38,456 nt of DNA, taken from contig JAGXBH010000018.1 in assembly GCA_018971185.1 (NCBI GenBank), positions 1-38,456 of the forward strand. The letters run 5' to 3'. The position numbers were made by a program, and so were the translations under genes. Source of the DNA: Acidobacteriota bacterium. GTDB lineage: Bacteria; Actinomycetota; Acidimicrobiia; Acidimicrobiales; RAAP-2. Shown one piece after another: positions 1-8,451 of the stretch. The notes under the pieces were generated by a model, which saw only the letters and a list, made by a program, of their open reading frames with translations, had not been told where the DNA came from and did not search any database. Position 1 is the stretch's first letter, and each line of letters opens with the position of its first letter.

Positions 1-2136
1 GAATTTCTCACCGGTGAACACGTCGCTCCCCGGGTTGTAGAGGGTGGCGTTGAGCGTGCCACTGGTGGTGGTCACCGACGAGGCCGATCCCGTGGCGGCG
101 GTGGGTCCAGTGGTGAAGGACATCACGCCTCCGTAGAGCGGAGAACTCGTCGTCGCGTCCGTGGCCACCAACTCGTAGTAGTACGTGGTGCCCGAAGAGA
201 GTGTGGTCGCGTTGAGACTGTAGGGGGTGATCGAGTTCGTCGTGGTACCCGCCGTCGCCGTCGCCACCGTGCCCGTGCAGTTGCCCGAGGTGAAGGCGGT
301 GGTCTGGTAGCAGAAGTCGACCGGTGTCACCGAATCGGTGCCGGTGTTGGTCACCGATCCGTTCATGGTGGCGCCGGTGTCGTCGATCCCCGAGGCCGCC
401 GAGGTGTTGGGCGCCGGCCCGACGTAGCCGGGACTGCATTGGGCCAGTGAGGACCCGCTCCACGTGACGGTGACCGTCACGGTCCCGAGCGACCCACTAC
501 CACCGGGGGTCAGATTGAGGACGAATTGCGGGAGGGCGTTCTGCGTCGAGAGGTTGATGGGCGTGGTGTAGTTGAGCGAGGTGAGATCAATCGTCGGGTT
601 CGCCGGGTTGGTGACGTTGAAGTCGTAGGGTCCGTCGATGACCACCCCGTTGCCGTTGGTGAAGGAGAGGGTGGGCGCGGGACTCGTGGTGAGACTGCCC
701 GTTGTCGTCAGACTCAACGTGGTGAAGGAGGTCGGCGTGCACGCCTGATAGGGCTCCACGAAGGACGATGCGTAGACGCGCACGGGCGCACTCGCGCACG
801 TCCCTCCGGTCAAGGCGTCGAAGTTCTGGATCTGCGAGCCGCCGTTGTCCGAGTTGACCCAGACGCACGTCGGATTCTGGGGGTCGAGATTGACGGTGTA
901 GAGCCCATTCAGGTTGGAGAACGTCTTGGGATAGTTCCCCGAACTCTCGGCGCAGGTGGCGTTGGTGGCGAAGTCGTAGCAGTAGACGGCGTTCGCCCCT
1001 TGATCAGCCTCGAGGACCCGCGTGCCCACGACGACTGGGGCACCGTTCCATCCGGCGCCCCCGACCCCCCCAGAACCCGCTTCCAAGGAGCTCGCGGTGA
1101 GACCGCTCGGCGTGGACTGCACCGTGCCATCGAGCCCATAGCAGGCCCAGGTGCTCGCCTGGGCGCAGACGCCGTTGACCGCGCCCGTCGAGTCGAGTGA
1201 CGGGATGACGAACGCGGCGCTGACCGCGAGGGGCCAAGTCCCCACGCAGTTCTGGGGAGAGGGTGTCGTGAGGTCGACGCAGGCCACCACGGCCCCCGAC
1301 GACCAGCTGGTCGGGATGAAGTAGTGCCCGCCCACCAGCGTGTCGGGCGGCGCGGGAGGGTTGTCGGTGTTGTCCGCCGTGGTGGAGCCGACGTTGATGG
1401 CGTAGGGCTGATTGGCGCAGGGTCCTTGCAGGGCGATGTCGTAGCACAGCAGCGCGTTCTTCGCGCTCGAGGTCGCACCGCCGCTGGAGGCCACCGCACC
1501 GAGGTAGGGGTTATACGCCCACAACTTGCCGCCGTAATAGGTCGGCGTCACGGTGCCCGCCGCAGTGTTCGATACTTGGTACGAGTCATTGCTGCCACCG
1601 AGCGGCGTCCACGCGGGAGGCTGACCACCGGCGCCGGAACACACCGGATCCACGTTGGTGTCGGGCGCGTTGAGGTTGATGCAGACCACTCCCGGGGTGG
1701 CGAGACCCGAGTCGTTCCTATTCGCGTAGACATAGAGATACCCGGTCGACTGGTCGGCGTAGAGACCCACCTTGCCCGACGTGCCGAAGGTGGCGGTGGC
1801 GGTCCCCACCGTCGCGGTGATGGTCTTGTAGACGTTGCCGCCGGTGTCGGTGGTCGTCCAACAAGGGGCCGCGTTGCTCTCGAGGTGGCACATGAGGCCG
1901 AAGAACGACTGGTGATGAAAGACGTTGTACACCCGCCCGCCATAGATCGCGATGCCCCATCCGTCGCCACCGCCCGAGGCGCCCGCGAAGTTCGACGACG
2001 GTGGAGTGAAGCTCTGTGTGGCGGTGTAGGACACCGACGACGCACCGGCGGTGCCTGACACCGCAAGGGACACGACGGGCGACGCGACAGCGACGCACGC
2101 GATGAGCGCCACGAGGGCGCGGAAGAACCTTTTCAT
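1..2136 (-). CDS. Large secreted protein with cysteine-pair repeats and fibronectin-III-like modules (C-terminus outside window)
   Basis: The frame is open from the ATG at 2136 to the left edge, giving 712 codons without a stop, so the 3' end is missing. The N-terminus MKRFFRALVALIACVAVAS and the following hydrophobic stretch to about residue 32 (SGTAGA) look like a Sec signal peptide, so the product is probably exported. Residues about 35-450 carry a recurring Cys-Tyr/Val-Asp-Leu/Phe...Cys element with pairs at 83/92, 152/166, 231/240, 286/297, 324/332 and 386/395, in a Gly/Asn/Thr-rich, beta-rich context that could be a quinoprotein-like propeller. Residues about 567-680 resemble a fibronectin-III-like domain (TGATMNGSITNTG... 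SGTTYYYELVATD), and a second copy begins at the edge (SGTLNATLYNPGSD). A weak AAAGGA lies about 9 bases before the ATG. Function is unknown; a cell-surface or adhesive role is only a guess. Confidence 0.85.
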   Translation of the reverse strand, partial: MKRFFRALVALIACVAVASPVVSLAVSGTAGASSVSYTATQSFTPPSSNFAGASGGGDGWGIAIYGGRVYNVFHHQSFFGLMCHLESNAAPCWTTTDTGGNVYKTITATVGTATATFGTSGKVGLYADQSTGYLYVYANRNDSGLATPGVVCINLNAPDTNVDPVCSGAGGQPPAWTPLGGSNDSYQVSNTAAGTVTPTYYGGKLWAYNPYLGAVASSGGATSSAKNALLCYDIALQGPCANQPYAINVGSTTADNTDNPPAPPDTLVGGHYFIPTSWSSGAVVACVDLTTPSPQNCVGTWPLAVSAAFVIPSLDSTGAVNGVCAQASTWACYGLDGTVQSTPSGLTASSLEAGSGGVGGAGWNGAPVVVGTRVLEADQGANAVYCYDFATNATCAESSGNYPKTFSNLNGLYTVNLDPQNPTCVWVNSDNGGSQIQNFDALTGGTCASAPVRVYASSFVEPYQACTPTSFTTLSLTTTGSLTTSPAPTLSFTNGNGVVIDGPYDFNVTNPANPTIDLTSLNYTTPINLSTQNALPQFVLNLTPGGSGSLGTVTVTVTWSGSSLAQCSPGYVGPAPNTSAASGIDDTGATMNGSVTNTGTDSVTPVDFCYQTTAFTSGNCTGTVATATAGTTTNSITPYSLNATTLSSGTTYYYELVATDATTSSPLYGGVMSFTTGPTAATGSASSVTTTSGTLNATLYNPGSDVFTGEKF

Positions 2137-2712
2137 CAGGAGGAATCCTTTGTGTGCTCGACGACGGCAAAATATTACGAAGTGTCCACAATGAAGTGGT
2201 GGATGGTCGTGGGGGTACATGACCGCGACGTGCGCGTTCGTCCTCGCGCGACGCAGCCACGATCAGCCAGTCGTCGATGGAAATACTTTGATTTATCAGG
2301 GCGCAGCGTCGATCTCTCGTCGGACACCACGGCCCCGAGACGCCGTCGCCAAACTGAGAGAACACTCAGCCTGGCCGACAAGACGATGCAGTACGGCGGA
2401 CGCGAGAGACACGTCGGGGTGCGCGCGGGACCCACACGTCGCAGCACATCACGACCCTTGGTCGTTCATCGCCCGAGAGGCGCCTCGCCGTCACAAGTTC
2501 AAGTTGCAGGGCCGACGCGGTGATCGTGCATCATCTGACCTACGCGAGAGCGAGGAGCCGTGACGGGATCGGCGACATCTCCCCACGATCTCACCGAGCA
2601 TCCTTCGTCCACGACATCATCACCCTCGATCTCGCCAGGGGGTCGCGCGGTGAATACTGCGAGGGTCCGGCGGGCGACAATTCGCGTCACGGGTGACGCG
2701 TCGGCCCCGCGA
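2137..2712. other. 576-bp intergenic region without a convincing gene
   Basis: This gap separates the start of the secreted protein (2136) from the end of the ABC ATPase gene (2713). Open frames exist on both strands, but their translations are Arg/Ser-rich, overlap one another and show no recognisable domain. The left part holds the probable promoter of the secreted-protein gene. The right part holds two hairpins that probably end the ABC operon. I see nothing else I can name. Confidence 0.5.
2172..2177 (-). promoter_or_regulatory. Candidate -10 box of the secreted-protein gene
   Basis: On the minus strand the sequence reads TAATAT, close to the sigma-70 -10 consensus, about 35 bases before the ATG at 2136. 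It lies in an AT-rich patch that stands out from the GC-rich surroundings. No clear -35 box is visible at the usual spacing. Confidence 0.4.
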
Positions 2713-2726
2713 CTAAGGAGTCGCGG
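2683..2726 (-). terminator. Two tandem perfect hairpins at the end of the ABC importer operon
   Basis: Two inverted repeats lie side by side. One is CCGCGACT/AGTCGCGG (2707-2714 and 2719-2726), which spans the stop codon of the ATPase gene. The other is CGCGTCAC/GTGACGCG (2683-2690 and 2693-2700), 13 bases further downstream. The second is followed on the minus strand by AATTG, not a U-tract, as is common for terminators of GC-rich actinobacteria. Confidence 0.5.
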
Positions 2727-3825
2727 TCGCGTCCACGTGCGGTGCGACGAGGACGTCGCGGGCGATGATCTTGACGTTCACGCGGTCCCCGAACTCCAGG
2801 TCCTCGGCGTCGTCGCTACGGATGTCGACGCGCACCGACGTCTCGCCCACTTGCACGACGAGGCGCGTCGTCGCCCCGAGGAAGCTCTTGTGCGTGACGA
2901 AGCCGATACCCGAGGCGTCCGCGGCGATCGCCACGTCCTCGGGGCGCAGGATGGCGTCGACGTCGCTGCGTCCGGCCAGGTCCTCGTCGCCGCGCACCGC
3001 GCAGCGCTGATTGAAGATCTCCACCTCACGGCCGATGAGCCGCGAGGGCACCCGGCTCGACACCCCGACGAACTGGGCGACGAAGGCCGTGTTGGGGTGA
3101 CGATAGAGGACGGCGGGGGTCGCCGTCTGCTCGATGCGCCCCTTGGACATGACGCACACCCGATCGGCCATCGACAGCGCTTCCTCCTGGTCGTGGGTCA
3201 CGAAGATGGTGGTGATGGCCAGACGCTTCTGCAGCAGTCGGATCTGGTCGCGCAACTCCGCACGCACCTTCGCGTCCAGGGCGGAGAGTGGCTCATCCAG
3301 GAGAAGCACCTGAGGTTCGATGGCCAGCGCCCTCGCCAGGGCGACGCGCTGTTGCTGGCCCCCCGACATCTGGTGAGGGTACTTCTTCGTCTGGTCGCTC
3401 AAGCCCACCATCTCCAGGACCTCCGCCGCCTTCTTCAGGCGCTGCGCCGATCGCTGGTGCCGCATGCGAAGACCGAAGGCCACGTTGTTGAGCGCGTTCA
3501 TGTTCGGGAAGAGTGAGTAGCTCTGGAAGACCATGCCCATATCGCGCTTCTGGGCGCTGACGTTGGAGATGTCCTGGCCGTTCACGAGCACGCGCCCGCT
3601 GTCGAGTTGCTCGAACCCCGCCAGCTGGCGCAGCACCGTGGTCTTGCCGCAACCCGAGGGTCCCAGGAGGGCGATGAACTCGCCGGGCTCGATCGTCAGC
3701 GAGAAGCCGTTGAGCGCGCGCACCGAACCGTAGACGCGCACCAGCCGGTCCAATTCGACCTTCGAGCCACCGCTGCGTTGACCCGGCGTCGACGGGGTCG
3801 TGGGAGCTTCGTTGACGTGGGTCAC
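2713..3825 (-). CDS. ABC transporter ATP-binding protein, PotA/FbpC type
   Basis: A 370-residue ATPase that powers the importer encoded just upstream. Walker A is GPSGCGKTT (about 55-63), the signature is MSGGQQQR, Walker B is VLLLDEPLSALD and the switch histidine is in FVTHD. The C-terminal ~130 residues after the nucleotide-binding domain fit the TOBE/regulatory domain of the spermidine/putrescine, iron(III) and aminoethylphosphonate family (CUT1/MOI-like). It starts with GTG at 3825, overlapping the upstream permease stop by four bases (GTGA), with AAAGGCGGG about 7 bases before it. The substrate cannot be told from the ATPase. Confidence 0.93.
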   Translation of the reverse strand: MTHVNEAPTTPSTPGQRSGGSKVELDRLVRVYGSVRALNGFSLTIEPGEFIALLGPSGCGKTTVLRQLAGFEQLDSGRVLVNGQDISNVSAQKRDMGMVFQSYSLFPNMNALNNVAFGLRMRHQRSAQRLKKAAEVLEMVGLSDQTKKYPHQMSGGQQQRVALARALAIEPQVLLLDEPLSALDAKVRAELRDQIRLLQKRLAITTIFVTHDQEEALSMADRVCVMSKGRIEQTATPAVLYRHPNTAFVAQFVGVSSRVPSRLIGREVEIFNQRCAVRGDEDLAGRSDVDAILRPEDVAIAADASGIGFVTHKSFLGATTRLVVQVGETSVRVDIRSDDAEDLEFGDRVNVKIIARDVLVAPHVDATATP

Positions 3826-4694
3826 AGCGTTCCCGCCTTTCTACGTGATCTGCGTGACTCGGAACGGTCGATCGAGACGATGATCGTCAGGAACACCCAG
3901 GTGCCGACGAGGCCCAGCATCGACGCGGCGACCTGGATGTGTCCGTTGGAGGAGGTGTTGAACTGGGTGATCCACACCGGGATCGTCGTCCAGAGGTCCA
4001 GGCTCGCCATGGTGAACTCGCCCAGGACCAGCGCCAGGGTGAGCACCATGGCCGAGAGCAGCGCCGAGCGCAGGTTCGGCAGGATCACGCTGGTCATCGT
4101 CCGCAGCCAGTTCCCGCCCAGCGACCGTGAGGCCTCCACCAACGTCTTGAGGTCGATGGCGCTCAGTCCGGCGTCGAGGGAGCGATAGATGAAGGGCATC
4201 ACCAAGATGACGTACAGGAAGCTCAGCAGGTACGGCGAGGACTTCGCCCAGAGCGGCGCGGCGGGAAGCACCCCGGCGATGATGACGATCGGGGGGATCA
4301 CGATGGGCAAGATGGTGACGAACTCCATGACGCGGCGCATCCGCGGGAGACGCAGGTGCACGTAGATCGTCGTGGGGACCATCAGCAACGTCGAGACCAC
4401 CAGAGTGGCGAGCGCGAGGCGCATCGACAACCAGAAGGCGTCGGAGAACCCCGGCGCGGACGGCAGGTTCTGGATCGCCTCGAAGGAGAAACGTCCGTTG
4501 AGGTCCTCCAACGAGAACTTGAGCCCACCGTAGATCGGCAGAAGGAAGTAGGCGCCCGCGAGGGTCATGATGATCACTCGCCAGGGACGGAACCGCAGGC
4601 GCCGGCGACGACGTGGCGTCGGCGCCTCGCCCAGGATGTCGGGGATCGCCTCCTCGAAGGCGAGCCCGCCCAGGGGTCCGCTCACCGAAGCCAT
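3822..4694 (-). CDS. ABC transporter permease, PotC/FbpB-like (second permease)
   Basis: A 290-residue inner-membrane permease of the binding-protein-dependent family. After an Arg-rich cytosolic N-terminus (RRRRRLRFRPWR) there are about six membrane segments, starting at IIMTLAGAYFLLPIYGG. The coupling-helix (EAA) motif reads EASRSLGGNWLRTM...LPNLRSAL. The ATG at 4694 was chosen because it gives the family-typical length and overlaps the first permease by 13 bases. The frame stays open further upstream, but that part is Arg/His-rich and lies antisense-like over the neighbouring gene. It overlaps the ATPase gene by GTGA, so translation is probably coupled. Confidence 0.9.
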   Translation of the reverse strand: MASVSGPLGGLAFEEAIPDILGEAPTPRRRRRLRFRPWRVIIMTLAGAYFLLPIYGGLKFSLEDLNGRFSFEAIQNLPSAPGFSDAFWLSMRLALATLVVSTLLMVPTTIYVHLRLPRMRRVMEFVTILPIVIPPIVIIAGVLPAAPLWAKSSPYLLSFLYVILVMPFIYRSLDAGLSAIDLKTLVEASRSLGGNWLRTMTSVILPNLRSALLSAMVLTLALVLGEFTMASLDLWTTIPVWITQFNTSSNGHIQVAASMLGLVGTWVFLTIIVSIDRSESRRSRRKAGTL

Positions 4695-5554
4695 TTGGAC
4701 GCCCTCCGGCGCACGAGACCATAGAGGACCATGGTGACGGTCAAGATGATGAGCATCCCGAAGGCGATCGCGTAGCCGACGTGGGTCTGGCCCGCCACCA
4801 CGTTGCCGTTGAGGACCACGCCGATCTGGATGGGCGCGAGGGCGATGATGCCCGTCGTCAACGACTCGGCCGTGGCGTAGGCGGCGAACGCGCTGCCGAA
4901 GAGCAGGAGCATCGCCCCGAGCACCGAAGGAAGGAGGACCGGGATGCCGACGTGGCGCCAGTAGCGCAGGTTGGAGGCGCCCATGTTCGAGGCCGCCTCG
5001 CGCCACGACTGTCGAAGTCCCGCCAGCGCGGGCGTGATGATCAGGACCATGAGGGGGATCTGGAAGTACATGTAGACGAACGCCACGCCGTAGAACGAGT
5101 AGAGATTGAAGCCGTAGTGCCACGGATTGAGCTTGATGACGTTCAACCACACGGTCAGGACCCCGGTCGAACCCAGGGTGGCGATGAACATGAAGGTGAG
5201 GTTGACGCCGCCGAAGTTGGCCAGCACGCCCGAGGCGGTGGCCACGAGACGTCGAAAGAGGCTGCTGCGCGAGGTCTGGATGGTGTAGGCGAGGATGACG
5301 CCCACGATGCCCGGAATGATCGAGGTGATCAACGCGAGCTTGATGCTGTTCTCGAAGCCCAGGCGGTAGATGCCCTGGGAGATCAGGTGGAGGTTGCTGG
5401 TGGAGAGCTTGCCGCTCTCGCTGCGGAACGCGAGGTTGATCACCGCGATCGTGGGGATCCCCAGACCCAGGAACGTGTAGATCACGAAGGGGGCCATCGC
5501 GAGCGTGGGCCGCACCGCGCGCGCCACGCGCCGCCGAAGTGATTTCGAGCGCAT
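4682..5554 (-). CDS. ABC transporter permease, PotB/FbpB-like (first permease)
   Basis: An inner-membrane permease, 290 residues from the ATG at 5554, with about six membrane segments from LAMAPFVIYTFLGLGIPTIAV onward and the EAA motif EAASNMGASNLRYWRHVGIP...LPSVLGA. The start is uncertain. Starts at 5623 (ATG) and 5647 (GTG, overlapping the binding-protein gene) are in frame but lack good ribosome binding sites. The extra 23-31 residues are Thr/Ser/Val-rich, partly use A/T-ending codons unlike the rest, and are encoded by a 19-bp perfect hairpin. The ATG at 5554 has GAGGTGA about 8 bases upstream, inside the hairpin stem. It forms one operon with the binding protein, second permease and ATPase. 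Confidence 0.85.
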   Translation of the reverse strand: MRSKSLRRRVARAVRPTLAMAPFVIYTFLGLGIPTIAVINLAFRSESGKLSTSNLHLISQGIYRLGFENSIKLALITSIIPGIVGVILAYTIQTSRSSLFRRLVATASGVLANFGGVNLTFMFIATLGSTGVLTVWLNVIKLNPWHYGFNLYSFYGVAFVYMYFQIPLMVLIITPALAGLRQSWREAASNMGASNLRYWRHVGIPVLLPSVLGAMLLLFGSAFAAYATAESLTTGIIALAPIQIGVVLNGNVVAGQTHVGYAIAFGMLIILTVTMVLYGLVRRRASKWLR

Positions 5555-5598
5555 CACGACGGTCACCTCGGGCTCTGGACCCGAGGTGACCGTCGTGA
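5554..5598 (-). promoter_or_regulatory. 19-bp perfect inverted repeat between binding-protein and permease genes
   Basis: The arms are 5554-5572 and 5580-5598, identical over 19 bp when folded, with a 7-base loop. The repeat lies 39 bases after the binding-protein stop codon and contains both a GAGGTGA ribosome binding site and the ATG at 5554. In RNA the stem would hide the start site, or act as an mRNA-stabilising or partial-termination hairpin that lets the binding protein be made in excess over the permeases, as known from other importer operons. The role here is inferred. Confidence 0.6.
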
Positions 5599-5636
5599 CT
5601 TCGCTGTGACTACTGGTAGTCATTGATGACTGCGGA

Positions 5637-6800
5637 TCAACCAGCACCGACCTGCGTGGCCCAGGTGCTGGTGATCACCTTCGCGGCGCCCGCGATCTGA
5701 GCGGTCGTCGGGTACAGCGGCTTGGCCGACTTGGGCAGCGCCGGCAGCTTCGCCAACCACGCCTTGTTCGCCTGGCCGTGCGCCTGCATGTACGCCAGCT
5801 CCGCCGGACGCGCGAGGCCCTTCAGCCAGAGGTTCTGTCCGGTGACCGAGTACAGGTACTCCTCCCACAGACGGGCCGCCGCCGGGTCGGGAGCCGACGC
5901 GCTGATGGCCTGCGAGTAGTACTCACCCACGACGGCGTCCGAGGGCACGGCGACCTTCCAGGTCTTGACCGAGGTGCTGATGCCGCTCGCCTGGAGGTAG
6001 TCCCACCAGATGACGATGTTCGTCGCGCCGCTCTGGACCGTGCTCGCGTTGGCGATGGTCGGGACGAACGTGCCGTTCTTGTTCAACGTGGCGAAGAACT
6101 TCACTCCCGGGGCCACGTTGTTGAGCGAACCGCCGTTGGCCACCGCGGCGGCCTGCACGCCCGCCAGCGCGGAGTTGGAGTTCAACGGGCTGTCGTTGAG
6201 GCCGATCTTGTAGCCCGACGACGACGTCGCCTTCAGCATCGCCTTGAACGAGGTCGGGCACGACTTGACGGTCGCGGTGTTGCAACCGATGGCGACGTAC
6301 CCGCCGTAGTCGTCGAACCAGTACCCGCTCGAGTCCTTGAGCCCGTTGGGGATCTCACTCCACGTCGACACCTTGTAGGGCGCCAGCAGGTGGCTCGCCT
6401 TCGCGGTCAACGCGTAGCTCGTGCCCACGTCGATGACGTCGGGAGCGTTCGAACGACCCTTGTCGGCGGCCAGCGCCGAGATCTCCTGGGCGCTCGATCC
6501 GTTGGGGTTCTCCGAGTTCACCTTGATGCCGTACTTGGCCGAGAACGACGAGATCAACTCGCCGTAGTTCGCCCAGTTCGGCGGCAGGGCGATCACGTTC
6601 AGCTTGCCCTCTTTCTTCGCGGCCGCGATCAGGGCCGCCATCGACGTGTTCCCCGTCTTGGTCAACTGGGTCACCTTCGCCCAGTTCACGCTGGTCGATG
6701 CGCTCGCGACCGACGCCGGGCTGCCCAGCGAGACGATCGCCACGCTGGCCATGGTGGCACCCGCCACCAACGCCGTACCTATTTTGCTCTTGAATACCAC
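5637..6800 (-). CDS. ABC transporter extracellular solute-binding protein, family 1
   Basis: About 387 residues, exported. The N-terminus has a hydrophobic core (TALVAGATMASVAIVSLG) and a signal-peptidase-like site near ASVASA. The mature start, MAALIAAAKKEGKLNVIALP, is typical of the iron(III)/aminoethylphosphonate/polyamine binding proteins, and later motifs (APDVIDVG, WFDDYGGYVAIGCN, IVIWWDYLQA) fit the same fold. Ligand identity cannot be read. GTG at 6800 is chosen because GAGGA sits 8 bases before it; a GTG at 6815 is in frame but has no binding site. First gene of the operon binding protein, permease, permease, ATPase. Confidence 0.9.
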   Translation of the reverse strand: MVFKSKIGTALVAGATMASVAIVSLGSPASVASASTSVNWAKVTQLTKTGNTSMAALIAAAKKEGKLNVIALPPNWANYGELISSFSAKYGIKVNSENPNGSSAQEISALAADKGRSNAPDVIDVGTSYALTAKASHLLAPYKVSTWSEIPNGLKDSSGYWFDDYGGYVAIGCNTATVKSCPTSFKAMLKATSSSGYKIGLNDSPLNSNSALAGVQAAAVANGGSLNNVAPGVKFFATLNKNGTFVPTIANASTVQSGATNIVIWWDYLQASGISTSVKTWKVAVPSDAVVGEYYSQAISASAPDPAAARLWEEYLYSVTGQNLWLKGLARPAELAYMQAHGQANKAWLAKLPALPKSAKPLYPTTAQIAGAAKVITSTWATQVGAG

Positions 6801-7134
6801 GCCAACCGTCCTCACGTTTGTGTCGAAAACCGCTGCGTTGCGGTTCGAGAACGCATACTAGCCCTGCGATATCGGCGAACTCCGAAGTTCACCCACCTTT
6901 CACTTTGATGAAATGAATGCGTCGGCGCCGGTGGTGAGGCGGGCCTGATTTCCTTGGCTTCTCCCCTGGTCGCCCTCGTCGCGCCGGTGGAGGGAGCCGG
7001 GGTGGGTCGCCCAGAGCTCGCACGCGAAGTTTGCCGCGGCGACGACCCGCGTTCACCGAAGCGGACGATGCCGACATCCCCCGGCCCGTGACGACAGTCG
7101 GCGAGCACCGTAGGCGCGCTTCGTCATGAAGGAC
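6801..7134. other. Promoter-bearing intergenic region, 334 bp
   Basis: The gap lies between the binding-protein start and the end of the ABC-2 permease gene. Close to the binding-protein gene it holds a candidate -10 box and an inverted repeat, listed separately. The remaining ~240 bases have short overlapping frames with low-complexity Arg/Pro-rich translations. I see no gene in it. Confidence 0.5.
6855..6893 (-). promoter_or_regulatory. Candidate promoter and operator of the ABC importer operon
   Basis: On the minus strand a TAGTAT box (6855-6860) lies about 55 bases before the GTG at 6800. Just upstream is the inverted repeat GGCGAACT/AGTTCACC (6874-6881 and 6886-6893) around CCGA, with one mismatch. 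Its place next to the -10 box would suit a repressor or activator site. The same TAGTAT box recurs before the glutamine-synthetase-like gene. Confidence 0.35.
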
Positions 7135-8451
7135 TCAGGTGGAGCGGCGAACGTCCTTTAACCGAACCCGCCGCCCCGTGCGCAGAATGGCCCGGCGATA
7201 GATCCCGGTCGCCAGGCGCGCGATGCCCAAGGTGCACACGATCGAGGTGAGCGCGGAGAGAGCGAACTGCCACCACGCGACACCGCCGAAGCCCACCAAC
7301 GCGGTCATGGCGAAGGGCGCGGTGAGGGGGATGTAGGCGAAGACCTTGAGTAGCAGTGACGGCGTCGGTGAGCTGGCCGCCGTGAGCGTCACGACGTAGC
7401 CCACGATGAGGGGCAGGCTCAGTGGCAGCGCGAGACTCTGGATCTGATCCTGGCGCTCGGCCATGGAGCCGGCCGCGGCGTAGACCCAGCTATAGAGCGA
7501 GTAACCCAGGACCAGCCACACCAGGGTGCCGAGGATCTGCGCGGTCCCCGTCCCGTGCAGGAGGTCCGATCCCACGACACTGGACACGACGAGGGCGAAC
7601 GCCACCACCACCGAGGCCTGGAGCAACGCCGCGAGTCCGATCCCCATCACCTTGCCCGCGAGGAGTCGCACGGGGCGCACGGTCGAGAGCAACACCTCGA
7701 TCACCCGGCTGGCCTTCTCCTCCATCACGCCCATCAGGATCCACGTGTTGTACTGCTGGAGCATCACGAAGATCAAGATCACGCCGATGATCGACGTCGC
7801 GTTGACGTGTTTGACGGGTCCCGCGCGATGCAGCGCCACGATCGGCACCGGGGCCGAATGCGCGAGGGTCGCCGCCTGCTGGGCGCTGAGGTGGGCCGCG
7901 GCGAGCGCTCTCTGCGTCCCGAGTCGCGCCGCGAGCGCCTGGACGATGTACGCGGTGGTCGAAGTGTCGCCCGGCGAGATCCCGGTCTTGACGACCAACT
8001 CGAGCCCGTTGACGACCGCGAAATCGACGCGGCCCGACGACACGTCGGTCCGGGCGTGGGCCACGTCACTGAACTCGACGAAGCGCACGTGCACCCCGAA
8101 GGCCTGACCACTGGTCGCCAACCAGGACCGCGTCGAGGTCGAGAGCGTCCCGACCACGCCGATCGACTCGGAGGTCGACTTGGGGTGAGTGAGGGTCGGG
8201 ATCACGATCGCCGCGCCCACCACCAACACGATGGCGATCGTGCCGAGGAGGTAGAAGTGACTGCGCAGTCGCTCGCGCAACTCTCGCCCCATCACCAGAC
8301 CGACGTCACTGGCGACGAACTGACGCGGCGCGTGACGTCGCGTCGGTGTCGTCGACGCCGAGGCGTCGCGGCGACGACGGCGGCGCCACAGGCGAAACGC
8401 GACCGAGAGCACCACCGCGGTCGCGATCACGGCGAAGCGTAAGGCCTTCAC
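7135..8451 (-). CDS. ABC-2 family exporter permease, NatB-like
   Basis: A 438-residue inner-membrane protein. One hydrophobic segment (about 5-20) is followed by a run of six Arg; a second (FYLLGTIAIVLVVGAAIVI, about 67-86) leads into a long extracytoplasmic domain, and about five further segments fill the C-terminal half. The motif MEEKASRVIEVLLSTVRP, just after the third membrane segment, is characteristic of NatB/YhaP-type ABC-2 permeases. GTG at 8451 overlaps the ATPase stop by GTGA with GAGGCG upstream. A frame extending to 9000 exists but only by reading across the ATPase gene. The partner ATPase is the upstream gene; Na+ or drug export are family precedents, not proven here. Confidence 0.88.
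   Translation of the reverse strand: MKALRFAVIATAVVLSVAFRLWRRRRRRDASASTTPTRRHAPRQFVASDVGLVMGRELRERLRSHFYLLGTIAIVLVVGAAIVIPTLTHPKSTSESIGVVGTLSTSTRSWLATSGQAFGVHVRFVEFSDVAHARTDVSSGRVDFAVVNGLELVVKTGISPGDTSTTAYIVQALAARLGTQRALAAAHLSAQQAATLAHSAPVPIVALHRAGPVKHVNATSIIGVILIFVMLQQYNTWILMGVMEEKASRVIEVLLSTVRPVRLLAGKVMGIGLAALLQASVVVAFALVVSSVVGSDLLHGTGTAQILGTLVWLVLGYSLYSWVYAAAGSMAERQDQIQSLALPLSLPLIVGYVVTLTAASSPTPSLLLKVFAYIPLTAPFAMTALVGFGGVAWWQFALSALTSIVCTLGIARLATGIYRRAILRTGRRVRLKDVRRST

Noticed and set aside
2095..2136. Lipobox (LIAC) in the secreted protein
   Set aside because: The Cys is at residue 14, too early after a short hydrophobic stretch, and the hydrophobic region runs on to a better Sec cleavage site near residue 32.
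2152..2563. Overlapping small open frames on both strands
   Set aside because: The translations are Arg/Ser-rich with no domain, no good ribosome binding site, and several frames overlap, as expected by chance in GC-rich DNA.
5778..6908. Long plus-strand frame opposite the binding-protein gene
   Set aside because: It is an Arg/Val-rich antisense shadow of a gene with clear signal peptide and family motifs; likewise the minus-strand frame at 12842-13783 opposite the AI-2E transporter.
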